In this document: positions 25,377-38,484 of the stretch, piece after piece
How positions within the stretch are numbered: position 1 is the stretch's first letter
How the letters are laid out: every line of letters begins with the position of its first letter
From: Filosporella fistucella
Taxonomy: Eukaryota; Ascomycota; Leotiomycetes; Helotiales
Length of the DNA: 64,000 bases
Direction: 5' to 3'
NCBI GenBank assembly: GCA_030077755.1
Contig: JAQJZZ010000010.1
Location: forward strand, 4,216,001 to 4,280,000
Notes under the pieces: model-generated
What the model saw: the letters and a program-made list of their open reading frames with translations, nothing else
Databases searched by the model: none
What the model was told of the DNA's origin: nothing
Made by a program: the position numbers and the translations under genes

Positions 25377-26438
25377 CAATAGTATAACATAGGTTATAAG
25401 TACACGAAATAGCCTATGCGGAGTCCTTGGCATACAATCGTTTCTGCATGGCGCATGGCAACGGGGGGAAAAATGATGTAACGATAGACATCAGATCTGG
25501 GTTTTCAAAAAGTCTGGCATGAGCTGGATCAATAGTGGGTGTTGGCGTTGGGGGAGGTTTGTAGTTTTCCTGGTGCGCCTTTGGTGGTTCACGTCCTATA
25601 GAATGTCAGTAAGCCAACAGTAGCGCTCTCCGTTCGCATTCTTCTACTTAGTACAGTTTGCGCTTGGTTTCCTTTGTACCAGATGGGTGAACAAAATTTC
25701 AGGTATTGAGTTTGGGAGTACGTGGTTGGGAATGTGAGATCTGTATTGTATAGTAATGCTTCTTACATACTCTTGACCCGCAATGATGTACCTCTTCAAT
25801 TATTATACCTGTCAAATTACATCTCTGTTCTTGCAAATGCGTGGTCTAGCCCAGGGCGGCTGGCCCTCAAATGTATTTTATGAATCGTACTTGTATCTCA
25901 GGAGAGAAACGTTCTCGACACGTTGTTCGGTTTATCAGCAATGACTTTTGTAGAATCAGATACCCGCCTATTACCTTTCACAATGTAGGTAACTGCCAAA
26001 GTAGACATTCTGTAGTCTGATTTTGACCAGATAGGTTTTCAACACTTCCCCTTCTACGGCGACCGTAAAACGCCACACTTACACATGTTTTGGTTGAACA
26101 CATAGGGGTCGAGCCCGCCCCGCCCATAAATTCCACCCTCGCAAAAGGCTCGTCCCCACGTCATAAACCTTGCCCAACCCTTACCTTACTTAACCGGTCG
26201 AAACCTCCTACCTCATCGTCGTTCACATGAACCTCCACACAGGTACGCTGTCGGCTCGGCTCTCACCTCAATGAATACAATATCTCGCCATATTTTCGGT
26301 CTTCAAATTGAAGGCGCAATCGTAATTTGCTACGGGACCTCTGTGCTCTAGCTTCACATAATTGTTGTGCACTACTCGAGCCTATCTTTAATTCCGCGAC
26401 TTCCATCAACACAGCCTTTTAACGACCTTGCAAATACT
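25377..26438. other. Intergenic region
   Basis: About 1.06 kb between the zinc-finger gene and the DGAT2 gene, containing the 3' end of the former and the promoter of the latter. Nothing else is recognised. Confidence 0.5.
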
Positions 26439-28309
26439 ATGACGGCCCCTCCTATACCTTCACTCAATTCCTCACCTCTGGATTCTATGGAAGGACAGTC
26501 CCAGATGTTACTGCCCAAAAGTTACGCTGGGGCTGTGGAGGAGGATCCGCCCACAGAGGATGCTATTCACATTGGCAAAAATGGCAAAAGTAGCAACGCG
26601 CCTCATGAAAGTGACAACATCAATGATGCAGATGGGTCTTGTCCAGGAATTGAGAAGGCCATACATGCCAGCTCGACCCTGAGGATAGTGAATACAGGTT
26701 CTCCAGGTCCGAATGGTTTCGAATCCTTGAAGTCGAGACCTCAAGTAGGGAGGCAGGAGTCTAAACAAGAGTACACGGCTACGGTGCGTAAGGCAGTTGT
26801 GTCGTGTTGTGTCTTATTGAAGACACTTTGCTAATTTCTGAGTAGGGACTCGATGACACACCGAAAACCCCACCCCGTAATAAGCATCGAAAGAGTGCTT
26901 CAAAAAGTAGCAATGGATCCCAAGACAAATTTGACGGCTCAAAATCCTCAGACCCATACAACACCAATAGAGACACGACGATATTCGAGAAGGTCAAAGG
27001 TGGCAAAAATGGCAGTAAGCTGACTAGTGTTAAGCCATCTGATGAATATGAGAGTCAAGCACAAACAGATCGGAAGGATAATACCAAGCCAAAGAAGGAA
27101 TCCAGCCTAGCATCGGGGAGAAAGGCAGGACAGAGATGGGAGAGAAGTGCCATTCGGTTCGCTCCGATGAATGTTCCATTGCAGAGAAGGCTACAGACAT
27201 TAGTGGTCCTCTGGCACACGCTATGCATAGCGATATGCGTTTCGACCTTTTTTTTCCTATGCGCAATTCCCCTTTTCTGGCCTCTTCTTATCCCTTACAT
27301 GATTTACTGTATGACCTCGAACGCATCAACATCAGGCACCTTGGGACACCGGTCTGAGTTTCTGCGCTCGTTGCCGGTCTGGTCACTGTTCTCGAGCTAC
27401 TTTCCTGCTAGATTGCATCGGACCCAGGAACTTCCCCCGACCCGGAAATATATATTTGGATATCATCCACATGGAATCATATCTCTAGGGGCTTTCGCGG
27501 CATTTGCGACCGAGTCTTTGGGCTTTGCACAACTATTTCCTGGTATCAAGAACACTCTTCTCACACTAGATTCAAATTTTAGAATCCCTATCTATCGTGA
27601 TTATGCTCTAGCTATGGGTATAGCATCTGTCTCTAGAGAATCTTGCGAGAATCTACTTTCAAAGGGAGGGGCCAACAAGGTACGTCTGAAAGTCATGATC
27701 CTTGGCTTGGACTGACCTGTCTTAGGAAGGAATGGGACGAGGCATTACAATTGTTATTGGAGGAGCCCGAGAGTCTCTGGATGCGCAGTACGTTGATCTA
27801 TTACGCCTGTTATTATCGTCTGAAAGCGGCAGTTTCCTGGCAACTAATATCTTGCTCCGTCCGATCCATGCTGATCTGTCTACAGGCCATATTCATTGAG
27901 GCTGGTGCTGAAGCGCCGCAAGGGATTCGTCAAGATGGCCATACGTACCGGAGCAGATCTTGTACCAGTTCTAGCATTTGGGGAGAATGATTTATATGAC
28001 CAGCTTCAACCAGATTCCCATCCTAAAATTCATAAGTTTCAGTTACTGGTCAAGAAGCTACTCGGATTCACAATCCCTCTCTTTCATGCAAGGGGTATCT
28101 TCAATTATGATGTTGGGCTCATGCCATATCGGCGACCCTTGAACATAGTAGTAGGACGGCCCGTACGGGTGATTCAATCTTCCAAGCCTGAGCAGGAAGA
28201 AATAGATCGGGTTCATGAGGAGTACGTCCAAGAGCTAGAGAGAATTTGGTTCACATGGAAGGATGACTTTAGCCCTCACCAGCAAGAAGACCTGCAATTT
28301 GTAGAGTGA
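26439..28309 (+). CDS. dga1: Diacylglycerol O-acyltransferase type 2 (Dga1-like)
   Basis: Transfers an acyl group from acyl-CoA to diacylglycerol, the last step of triacylglycerol synthesis, at the ER and lipid droplet. Exons 26439-26783, 26846-27679, 27726-27787 and 27886-28309 give 554 residues. A hydrophilic, low-complexity head of about 210 residues is followed by a hydrophobic hairpin (TLVVLWHTLCIAICVSTFFF onward). The catalytic YHPHG box is at His322-Pro-His-Gly325. Further family blocks are GGARESLDA, RKGFVKMAIRTGADLVPV, FGENDLYDQ and GLMPYRRPLNIVVGRP. The ATG at 26439 is the first one in the frame. The joins restore the family consensus across every intron, which supports them. Confidence 0.9.
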
Positions 28310-29711
28310 GCAAGTGACACAGCAGTGTAAAGGGCTGTACTCTTCACTGGCACGCTAACAGTGGGAAAAGAAGCTACTGGTGGTGGTTTGGAGACTGGAA
28401 TATCGGGTGCATGTAATCTGAAGTGCTCTCCAGAAACAAAGCACGCCTCGATATCATGAGGCTCAGGGAATGGGACCCCGTAAGCTGAGGATGGACTGCA
28501 TGTACCGTATGTCACGTTTGAGTACTACTAGATATCCAGATAATGGGAGCGGTGAAATGGCTGCGCTCTTTTGCGTCTTCGTGTTCGTCTTCGGCTGTTT
28601 TGACATGAGAATGAAATAGGATAATCGATTTTCGATTCATGATGCCCTGTCGCTGTACTCCGCACGACTTCTGACATTTGGTCTCCGAGGCAGTGAGGAT
28701 ACACTCTTACGGACCAAATCAAGGAATGCATCTAATCCTGCAAATCGTAATATCACCTTACATGTCGAACCCGAATACGAAAATGTGGGGCTCAGGCTTG
28801 CTTTGTGTTCAAGTTCCAATGGAGAAGAGCTGATGAGGAAAACAGACAACGTGGGTGGTGGCGTGTTAGTTGTGCGATGCACATACTCGGGCTCACTCCG
28901 TCAGGGGGCAGGTAATTTCTCGATGGGAAGATAAATTGCTTGATATGCTCATTGCTCGTATCATGTTTGATTTCCACAACGTCGCGATGGGCTTGCTAGA
29001 GGGAAAAATGATAGAAAAATTAATAGCTAAAAGGGGTCTGGAGGGTGCCCTAGTCGCCTCATCTCGAGGTCTGGGTACTGTACCTACTTACTCACCTACC
29101 TGGTACCTTACATTACCTAACCGTACGAAGTCAAGATACTGCAGGTGGTAACTACCAAACGAGTAAGCTATTGGAGGCACTGTTTTGTAGGTACCGTACT
29201 GTAAGGCTCAATTTTCTCAAAGTCACGGTGTAGTTGAGCGAACAGGTCAGAAACAGTACAATACCTGCTCCTCAGGTTCCGTTGGGGTGGGTTCACTTCC
29301 AAGCTTTGTTGGTCTTTGACCTGGTTCATCAGTGGCATTACCGTAACACCCTATGGAGGTAGAGGGGCCTTCCCGAATACGTTCAGCCTGACCAGATTAT
29401 TTTGACCCCCTAGGTACCTGCCCCTTACCCCTACCCCTACCCACAAAATTTGTCGGTAAAGTTTGAGTAGTGCCTGCTCCGTAACTGTGATAATTAATAT
29501 ACATAAGGTACCTACTGATAACCACCACCTTCCCGTCGACAACAATTCCAATCTGTCACTTCTTCCAGCACCATAATACCTCTGGACTCGACTTCATTCT
29601 CTTCTACACTCTACCCTGCTCCTCTCCTCGTGCCTCCTCTCCCGCCTCTGTTAAATCATCCTCTCTTTCAAACATCCCCTATCCTCTCTCTCCTGCAGCC
29701 CTGTGGTCGAA
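28310..29711. other. Intergenic region upstream of CYP51
   Basis: About 1.4 kb. TACCTACTTACTCACCTACC-type repeats occur at about 29080-29110 and GTACCGTACTGTA at about 29199-29211. A C+T-rich leader ending CTCCTGCAG just before the CYP51 start could be a 5'-UTR intron acceptor. I find no clear sterol-regulatory element by eye and no coding region. Confidence 0.5.
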
Positions 29712-31393
<1,682 letters not shown>

Positions 31394-32276
31394 AGGGAAC
31401 TGTCTGGCACTGGGGAAATGGGACTATTGCACTGTGCATATCATACGCGTTGCGGGTTAATTCTAATGCATAATTTGTTTCAACAGACGTCTCTCCGATG
31501 GTCTAATTCCAGAGACGACAAACAACTATAGCCTTTTTGTATCCCGTACATCGAAGCAGATCTATATTGCTCCGAGAGAAAATATTTCCCCGCTTCGACC
31601 AATGCCTCTGTTGTCGGATCACAATTTTTTTTTGGCTCCCTGGTGGGTGATAGGCATTATTTCAGGCTGCAAATGTACCGAAGAGATTTGAGTATAAGTA
31701 AGAATCAACGACAGAATCGGAGTGCGTCAAGACGATGGATTTAGGTCACATGATATAGACTCTGCCAGCGGGGCGCCCATGCCCACAGGTAGTTAAAAGG
31801 TCCGGATCGTACGAACCCGAGGAACCCCGACGGATCTAACATTTTCCTGGAATTTATGTGTCATAGTCGAGCTCGCACCAGAATCCAACGCCTGTTTCGT
31901 CAGAATTAATAAAATAGCAACAGATTTGACTACTCTCATTGGTTTGGCTCCGAAAATCCATAGCAAGAACTGCTCCATGACTTGGTGTAAAACCACCCAG
32001 ATGCCTGCATGCTGTACGGCCCGGCTGATACACTTATGCCCGGTTCTGATGGCAATTCCGAATGCACCGGAGTATGCAATGTTTGCTACCAGAAGTCGGA
32101 GATGCCATTTCCTTTTGTCATTAGTTGCAACTTTGTGCTCCTTCCAGAATCCAGATGGATATAAGAAACATAAGCCACAGAATCAAGTAATTCTGCAAAA
32201 TGAAAACACTTCGGTTTTCCATATTGAAAAAGAGTCATTGCCCTCTTCTCCTTGTTTACGAGTAACTTGTGATGCC
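31394..32276. other. Intergenic region
   Basis: About 880 bp between CYP51 and the HPP-family gene. The downstream reading frame remains open upstream to 31926, but that extension has no family character, so I leave it as leader or promoter. Confidence 0.5.
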
Positions 32277-33442
32277 ATGCCGAATGTTGCCTTAAACGGC
32301 GACTTCGACATTGACCGTTACCTCAATCATTTCGTTCCTCGGTCGAGAGTACACAATCTCCCAAAGCCATTAGCATGGATGCTTGGTCACCGCTCATCTC
32401 CGCCGGCGCAAGTTGGAAGTCTTTATGTTTGGTTTTGGGCATTCTTTGGAGCCGTTGCGGGCTTGCTAGTAGTTGAAGCAGTCTTCCAAACAGATTATTT
32501 GGCATCTCAAGGCACTCCCACAGTTATTGCTAGCCTGGTAAGCCTCAGCCGCCAATGTTATCTCGCTGTGGGCGGCTGATATTAAACTTGTAGGGCGCGG
32601 CGGCTATTCTCGAGTACAACGTGATCGAATCCCCGCTATCTCAACCGCGGAATGCCATTTTGGGACAGTTATTCTCTGCCCTGATCGGAGTAGGGCTTAC
32701 GAAACTATTTCAATTGAACGCTAATTTCGAGAAGATACGCTGGGTGGCAGGTGCTTTGGCTGTAGGTATCTCATCCGCTGTCATGGGCATCACAAGTGAG
32801 TGTACCTTCATTATCACTTTTGTCAAGTCGCAATATTGCCGCCAATTCTATGGTGGGATACATTACCAGCTCTTGCACCATTCCTGGCAATTTACGTACG
32901 CTAAACTTGCCATCAGAGACAATTCATCCACCTGCTGGTGCTACAGCTCTACTTGCGGCAACTTCTCCGGACATTACAATACTTGGTTGGTTTCTGGTGC
33001 CACTTGTAATGCTAGGGTCAGTCTTAATGATTGTGGTAGCTTTGGTTGTTAATAATATTTCGTAAGTCGCGCTTCTCCTTGTAACTCGAAGGGGCGGGTT
33101 CATACCACGAAGTCTATCTCGCGCTGTTATTTGGGGGTACATCTCGTACCTATAGTACGCTCACGTATTTATAGAAGGCAATTCCCGCTGTATTTCTGGA
33201 CGCCGACCGATCTATCCCTAGAGAGAAGTGCGGAAGGCAGGAATGTTGGCAGCCTATCTCATCAGCCTGGCGGAGACAATCAAATAAGCATCGATGCGCA
33301 AGAGGGTATTACCATTCCTCAATGGCTTGATTTGGATGTGGAAGAGAAAGCTATGATGGAGACGTTGCGACGCAAATTGCAAGGCGCGCGTGTTCTCGAA
33401 ATGATTAATACCCGAGGCACTGAAGATACACTGATGGTTTAG
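32277..33442 (+). CDS. HPP-family integral membrane protein
   Basis: Exons 32277-32537, 32594-32795, 32917-33061 and 33175-33442 give 291 residues. The signature that names the family is present as TIHPPAGATALL (His158-Pro-Pro160), split by the second intron. Hydrophobic segments (VWFWAFFGAVAGLLVVEAVF; ILGQLFSALIGVGLTKLF; VAGALAVGISSAVMGI; ILGWFLVPLVMLGSVLMIVV) predict four or five transmembrane helices, and the NNISRQFPLYFW block follows the last. A soluble acidic tail of about 80 residues closes the protein. Plant and cyanobacterial members have been linked to nitrite transport in plastids; the fungal role is unknown. Confidence 0.8.
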
Positions 33443-34943
33443 GAATATGGACGATCGTTGGCTCATAGAACATACAGCTGAGTAAACATATAGATGGACT
33501 ATGGACATAGCTAGAGCCCTGATACGTTTCGACCAGACCATTGACTGAGAAGTTTGCAGTATCTATTATCTCATCTCAAAACGGTCTTGGCGCATAAAGA
33601 ACAATACCTGCTCAAAGACAGAGTGGAAACACAATGTTGGGCATGTGATAAGCTTTCACTTTCTGCTCAAGACTCGAGTCAGAAGTGTTCGTAGTACATA
33701 TGTAGGTAGCATATATGAGACGTCTATATGTAATTAGAGGGTTCCGTAATCGTCGTCATAGTTAAGGGCAAGAAGGCAATCGCCTCGGCTCACATGTGTC
33801 TTGGCTTCTGATTCTGACGAGGTACAAGGACAATTCCCCTCGCTACCCGAACCTGGTGTATGAACTGGCAAGGTAGGAGTGAATGAATACGTATTGACAT
33901 TCAGCCCACGTAAAAGTAAAGGTAGCGGTGGAGGTGGAGGTACCTAATTAGAGTCTTTGTCTCCTAAATAGGTATGCCAGCACAGGAACCTACCTACGGT
34001 ATCCAGGTATTCAAGGCAGATGTTATCCGAATGAACACAGTCGGGTTAGGGGACCTCATTGCAGAAATCATAGCCTTTGTAATTATTTTGCTGCATCTTT
34101 ACCTGACTTTGACCTCGTTCATTCCCTTTTCAATGAGTTGCCCTGTTAATTGCAAACACGATAAGCCTGAGAATGGTGCTAACTTTTACCTCCTAACAAT
34201 TGTTCACGAAGATAACGATTTTTTCCTCCTCCTCCTCCTCCTCCTCCTCCTCCTCCTCCTCCTCCTTCTTCTTCTTCTTCTTCATCATCTTCATCGGTGA
34301 ACGTGCTTAATAGACCAAGACAGTGCCTCTATATTCTGGTTGTTCTTTTGCTAGGTACTTTTCCGTATGCCTCGCTCTGTCGGTACGTCGATACCCCGCC
34401 GGCCTCTGCTGCCACCACACCGGAACGGCAGCCCCCATTCTCCTCAACAAAAGTGGAACCAAAACCAAAACCAAAACATCCCAAGCCAAGCAAGCAAGGT
34501 ACCTAAGTAAGTCAGTCACTCTCTCACTCTTCCCACTTTGCACTTGCACCCGCACTTGGTCGCCTCCAATTCTCCAGTGGCCCATCCCAGCTCCACTTCC
34601 GCTTCCACTTCTACATCCTCAACCACCTCTGGCTATCAGACAATGCCAATACCCTGACGAATCGTCGCTACTTTCTTACCTCCCGTGCTCTCATGTATTT
34701 CCTTCAAGCCTTTCATCTCTCCATATCATCATCTCAACTTCATCCCTGACCACAATCTCCTCCTCCACCCCCACCATCAGTCTCGTGAGACAAAGTTCCC
34801 TAAGGTATTGATTGTGTGCGACGCCTTCTCGCTGTGGTCCATGAACTTCCGACTTTGCCCCTACCCAACTTCGTTCCCCACCTCAAGTTCTCATCAACAT
34901 TTTCTGCTGGCCCCCAATTTCGACTGAACTCAGTTACTCGAAA
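33443..34943. other. Intergenic region with CTC/CTT microsatellite
   Basis: About 1.5 kb without a gene. A trinucleotide run at about 34225-34282 consists of some 13-14 CTC units passing into CTT units. A pyrimidine-rich leader (34500-34930) then runs up to the PAQR-like gene. Confidence 0.6.
34225..34282. repeat. CTC/CTT trinucleotide microsatellite
   Basis: Uninterrupted CTC repeats pass into CTT repeats, then CATCATCTTCATC. It lies about 660 bp upstream of the PAQR-like start codon, within a pyrimidine-rich leader, so it is probably not coding. Confidence 0.9.
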
Positions 34944-36663
34944 ATGGTGTTATGCACCGGTCCTTCCTTGACAGTGGAGTCGTATGAGGCATGTGAACGA
35001 GACGCCGCGACGGCGTCGGGAAGAGACGACCAGAAACCTCTCTTCAACCGTCGGCGACATTCTTCTTTTCACCCACGGAGAAAAAGTTGCGAATCCGCCA
35101 TCGATGGAGACGACCGATTATTGATAAAGGTTGGAACTCCATGATATTCTATCTGAGCCTGGGACTGACTGTGGTAGCTTGACATATTCCTTGCAGAATT
35201 AGAGAGACGATTGGACTTCTTGGAGAGTTACGGGAACCTCAACTTCGACTCCGGTATCTCAAGAGCATATGCCACGCTTCAGGCTGTACGAGCACGATGC
35301 TCACAGGTGTCAGGGGAAGTGATCGGTGCTGGACGGAGACGGGCAAGGATCATGGTTGAAACCGTTGAATCAAGATATCAAGATGCGCTGGCGGCCAAGG
35401 AGACCTTGAACGATAAAGTTCATACAGGCATTGGATTGCTAGAAGCCATTCTTTCTGAATTTGAGACGCGGGCATACAGGATGCGGGAGCAAGGCTTTGC
35501 AGGTGCTGTCAATGAAGGCATTGGTAGAGCCAGGGAGGTTGTTGATGAAGGCCTCGAAATGGCCAGAAAAGCGGCGGAATCGCTGGAGCATATTCAAAAC
35601 GCTATTGCGCGAGCAAGGGAACATGGACTCATTCGTTATGAGGATTTACCAATTCCTTGGCGTGTGAATCCACACATCGTGAAAGGTTACCGCTTTACCG
35701 AATCCAAAATCGACTGCGTACGCTCAATCTTTGGCCTCTCCAACGAATTTATCAACATATGGTCCCATGCAATTGGATTGATAATTGTCTTATCCATTGC
35801 ATTTTACTTCTACCCAATAAGCCCGACCTTCTCACTCAGCACGAAGACAGATGTTTTCATTGCCGCCGTCTTCTTTTTCGCCGCCTGCAAGTGTCTCATC
35901 GCCAGCTCAATTTGGCACACCATGAATAGTGTCGCCGACCAGACGCTTATGGAGCGTTTTGCTTGCGTTGATTATACCGGCATTTCACTTCTCATTGCTG
36001 CCTCGATTATGACTACAGAGTAAGTGCTGCCCCCCTTTCTTTGAGCTTCATAACCAGAAAATTAATTGCCCCTGAAATGTATGTTATGCTAACTATGTTT
36101 GTAGATACACAGCGTTTTGTACATTCCCCTTTTTTTCCCTAGGCCTTCATTTTGTTACCTGCCATAAAATCTCAAACCTCAAACATTCTGCCCACTATGG
36201 GCAAGCAATATGCTAACTTTCTCCGGATGTAGATTGCGAGCCTATTAGTCGATGCATATATATAACTCTCACAGCGACGCTTGGGCTTGGTGGGGTCATA
36301 TTACCATGGCATCCAACATTTAATCGAGCTGACATGGCCTGGGCCAGAGTTGCGTTCTATGTGACTCTAGCGGCTACTGGATTCGCACCTGTGCTACAGC
36401 TCAACCTCGTTCGGGGTGGCGCCTGGGCTTGGGAATTTTATGCCCCAATAACTAAAAGCATCACAGTCTACCTTGTCGGCGCTATCGTCTACGCCAGTCA
36501 TGTACCAGAAAGATGGTTTCCTGGTGCGTTCGATTACATTGGGGGTAGTCATAATCTCTGGCACCTGGCAGTGCTGGGTGGCATCTTCTGCCATTACCTA
36601 GCCATGCACGATTTCTTTGCAAGCGCATTTGCGCGGGCAGAAAATGGCTGCGCACTATATTGA
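34944..36663 (+). CDS. PAQR/adiponectin-receptor-like membrane protein (Izh3-like)
   Basis: Exons 34944-35129, 35178-36019, 36105-36118 (14 nt) and 36233-36663 give 490 residues. A soluble head of about 240 residues with a predicted helical region (ELERRLDFLESY; amphipathic Ala/Arg/Glu helices) precedes seven or so membrane spans. PAQR zinc-site motifs are visible: NEFINIWSHAIG (Asn251 onward), SSIWH, and HNLWH (His454-His458). The long head matches yeast Izh3 rather than the short Izh1/2/4 proteins. Yeast members affect zinc and sterol homeostasis; animal relatives are ceramidase-like receptors. The tiny third exon is supported because it alone restores TTEYTAFYCEPISR with canonical splice sites on both sides and a GCTAAC branch site. 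Confidence 0.82.
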
Positions 36664-37279
36664 TGTTAGACATGGTATTGTGGGCGATTGATTAGCAACT
36701 TGCAACGGCATTAACCACTAGGTACGTTGTCATAGAGCTGTCATGGAGCTCTGGGATATCTGTACAAACAGCAAATGCTGAACGATAGCATATCTCAATG
36801 ATCTTCTACACTATTGTCACGTGAACGTTTTCGTAGTATCAAATTCGTCTTGTTTTCCGGTTATGCCTGCGTACTTTTTCCCTGCCTATCGCATTTCTCA
36901 CGCGGTCTGGGATTTATATTCCATTTATTAGCGTATTAGCTACCTCCTATTTAGTTTTGCCGTAAAGGAATGTCGTATCTTGTATCATTATTACTTCCTT
37001 GCTGCTTGCCCTCGCTTCCAGATTAACTAGCCCAACTGGGCTCACCTGAGCAAGGGTTGGCATAGACTCTTGCGTTCATTCGCCTAATCCTATATATCAT
37101 ATTTTCTGAAAGGTGAATTGATGGCTGATTCCTCCTCCCTTCGATCCATTCTATATATACGCCCCTCTTAGCCTTTCGAGAACACTGGCATAGCATCCAG
37201 CTATTCAGTCAAACAGGTTCTATCGACCAAGCAATTATTCATCGAAGAAGTTCCAGCACTTCCTCCTTCGATATTCACC
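36664..37279. promoter_or_regulatory. Promoter region of the small secreted-protein gene
   Basis: About 615 bp. A TATATATA box at 37152-37159 lies 121 bp upstream of the start codon at 37280, a spacing plausible for fungal TATA promoters. Nothing else is recognised. Confidence 0.5.
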
Positions 37280-38152
37280 ATGAAGATCATTGTCATGCTT
37301 GGGCTTTCTTTTTCCCTAGCAAGTCTTTGCAGCGCCGACTACAGTATCCACAGCCTTCTGGGCGGCGGCTTGACAATAAAGAGAAACTTTCTTTCCTGCC
37401 AGCATGTCGGATCAATCCATACCAACAGAGAATTGAGGGTCGTTCATCTTCAAAGTTGGTTCCACAATTGCTGCAAACACTGCCTAACTTACTTCAGGCA
37501 GACATACGGAGGGGGTTTAGTGACATGTGGAGATGGCACAAGCCGATTTTGTTACGATCCTACCCTTGGAGAAGTACATATCATTTTGACGATTTGACAC
37601 GCTTTTATGCTTGTAGACTTGCTATCTTAAGGACAATGGCTAATACAAATCTGGTGATTTCTGTGCCCCGGTAGCGGGTTTTTACTGCCACAACGTGAGC
37701 CGAGTATATTAATCTATGGTGCCCATAAGCCAAAGCACTATACAGGGCGAGGATACTGAAAGCTGCGCAGTTCGGCTCGATTTCGACCTCCCAACTTCAT
37801 CCGCAAGTGCAACCTCCCTAGGTTTGATTACCGTTTTACAAACTGTCAATTCACAGACTGCCTCTATCGTGAAGAGTGTAGTTTTGACGGAACTTCTACC
37901 AGGCACTGTCATTTCACACAAGTCCCATCAACCCTCACCGCCATAAGCAAGGCTCTACCACCGATTTCAGACACAGAGACGACCTCATCACTGCATGGGA
38001 TGACGCCGGACTTTCCAGCTCCTCGCAATGCGACCTGACCAAGTGCTACATCAGCTCCTTTGATTCAATTTACAGGTGGTGCTGGTGCTTGCTCTAACGT
38101 GGGACTCGGCTCGCTCTTTGCGGTGGCGACTTTGCTGGGCGTTTTGTTGTAA
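37280..38152 (+). pseudogene. Broken gene for a small GPI-anchored cysteine-rich secreted protein
   Basis: The N-terminus MKIIVMLGLSFSLASLCSA is a signal peptide. Exons 37280-37405 and 37502-37573 read into TYGGGLVTCGDGTSRFCYDP, a Cys/Gly-rich secreted-protein pattern, and a third exon from 37617 continues TCYLKDNG, then an in-frame TAA (37641-37643), then YKSGDFCAPVAGFYCHN. Far downstream a typical GPI signal tail is preserved (GGAGACSNVGLGSLF then hydrophobic residues, stop at 38150-38152), but its frame contains a TGA (38036-38038) and the Ser/Thr-rich middle needs a frame change. Cys positions appear replaced by Tyr (TGY to TAY) in the third exon. A functional short product from the first exons, or a splice form I have missed, remains possible. 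Function unknown. Confidence 0.5.
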
Positions 38153-38484
38153 CATTGCACCTTCACACCTTCACAGAACCATTACACGTCATTAGTCGAA
38201 TAATGCATTTCAAGAACTCTCTAGGATTGAGACTATTGTTACTCCATTATCAATAAGACACGCCATCAATATAACTATTAAAAGCTGCATATGCGAGAGT
38301 TTTTCAGAACTCAATAAATCATTGCCTATTTACTCTTAACCAGTTCTGGCTAACATTATATGGATTCTAATTCGCAGCGGCCTATCAATCAATGCATAGC
38401 AGATCTATGCATGCGTGCGGTATTTAAATCCAGAGAGCCAAATGTATCCTGGCTTTTCCTGTGAAGAACTATGGTAGGCACCAC
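38153..38484. other. Intergenic region between convergent genes
   Basis: About 330 bp between the broken GPI-protein gene and the 3' end of the aminopeptidase gene. No feature is seen. Confidence 0.5.

Noticed and set aside
31926..32276. Upstream in-frame extension of the HPP-family protein
   Set aside because: No hydrophobic or family-like content; the ATG at 32277 begins a normal-length protein.
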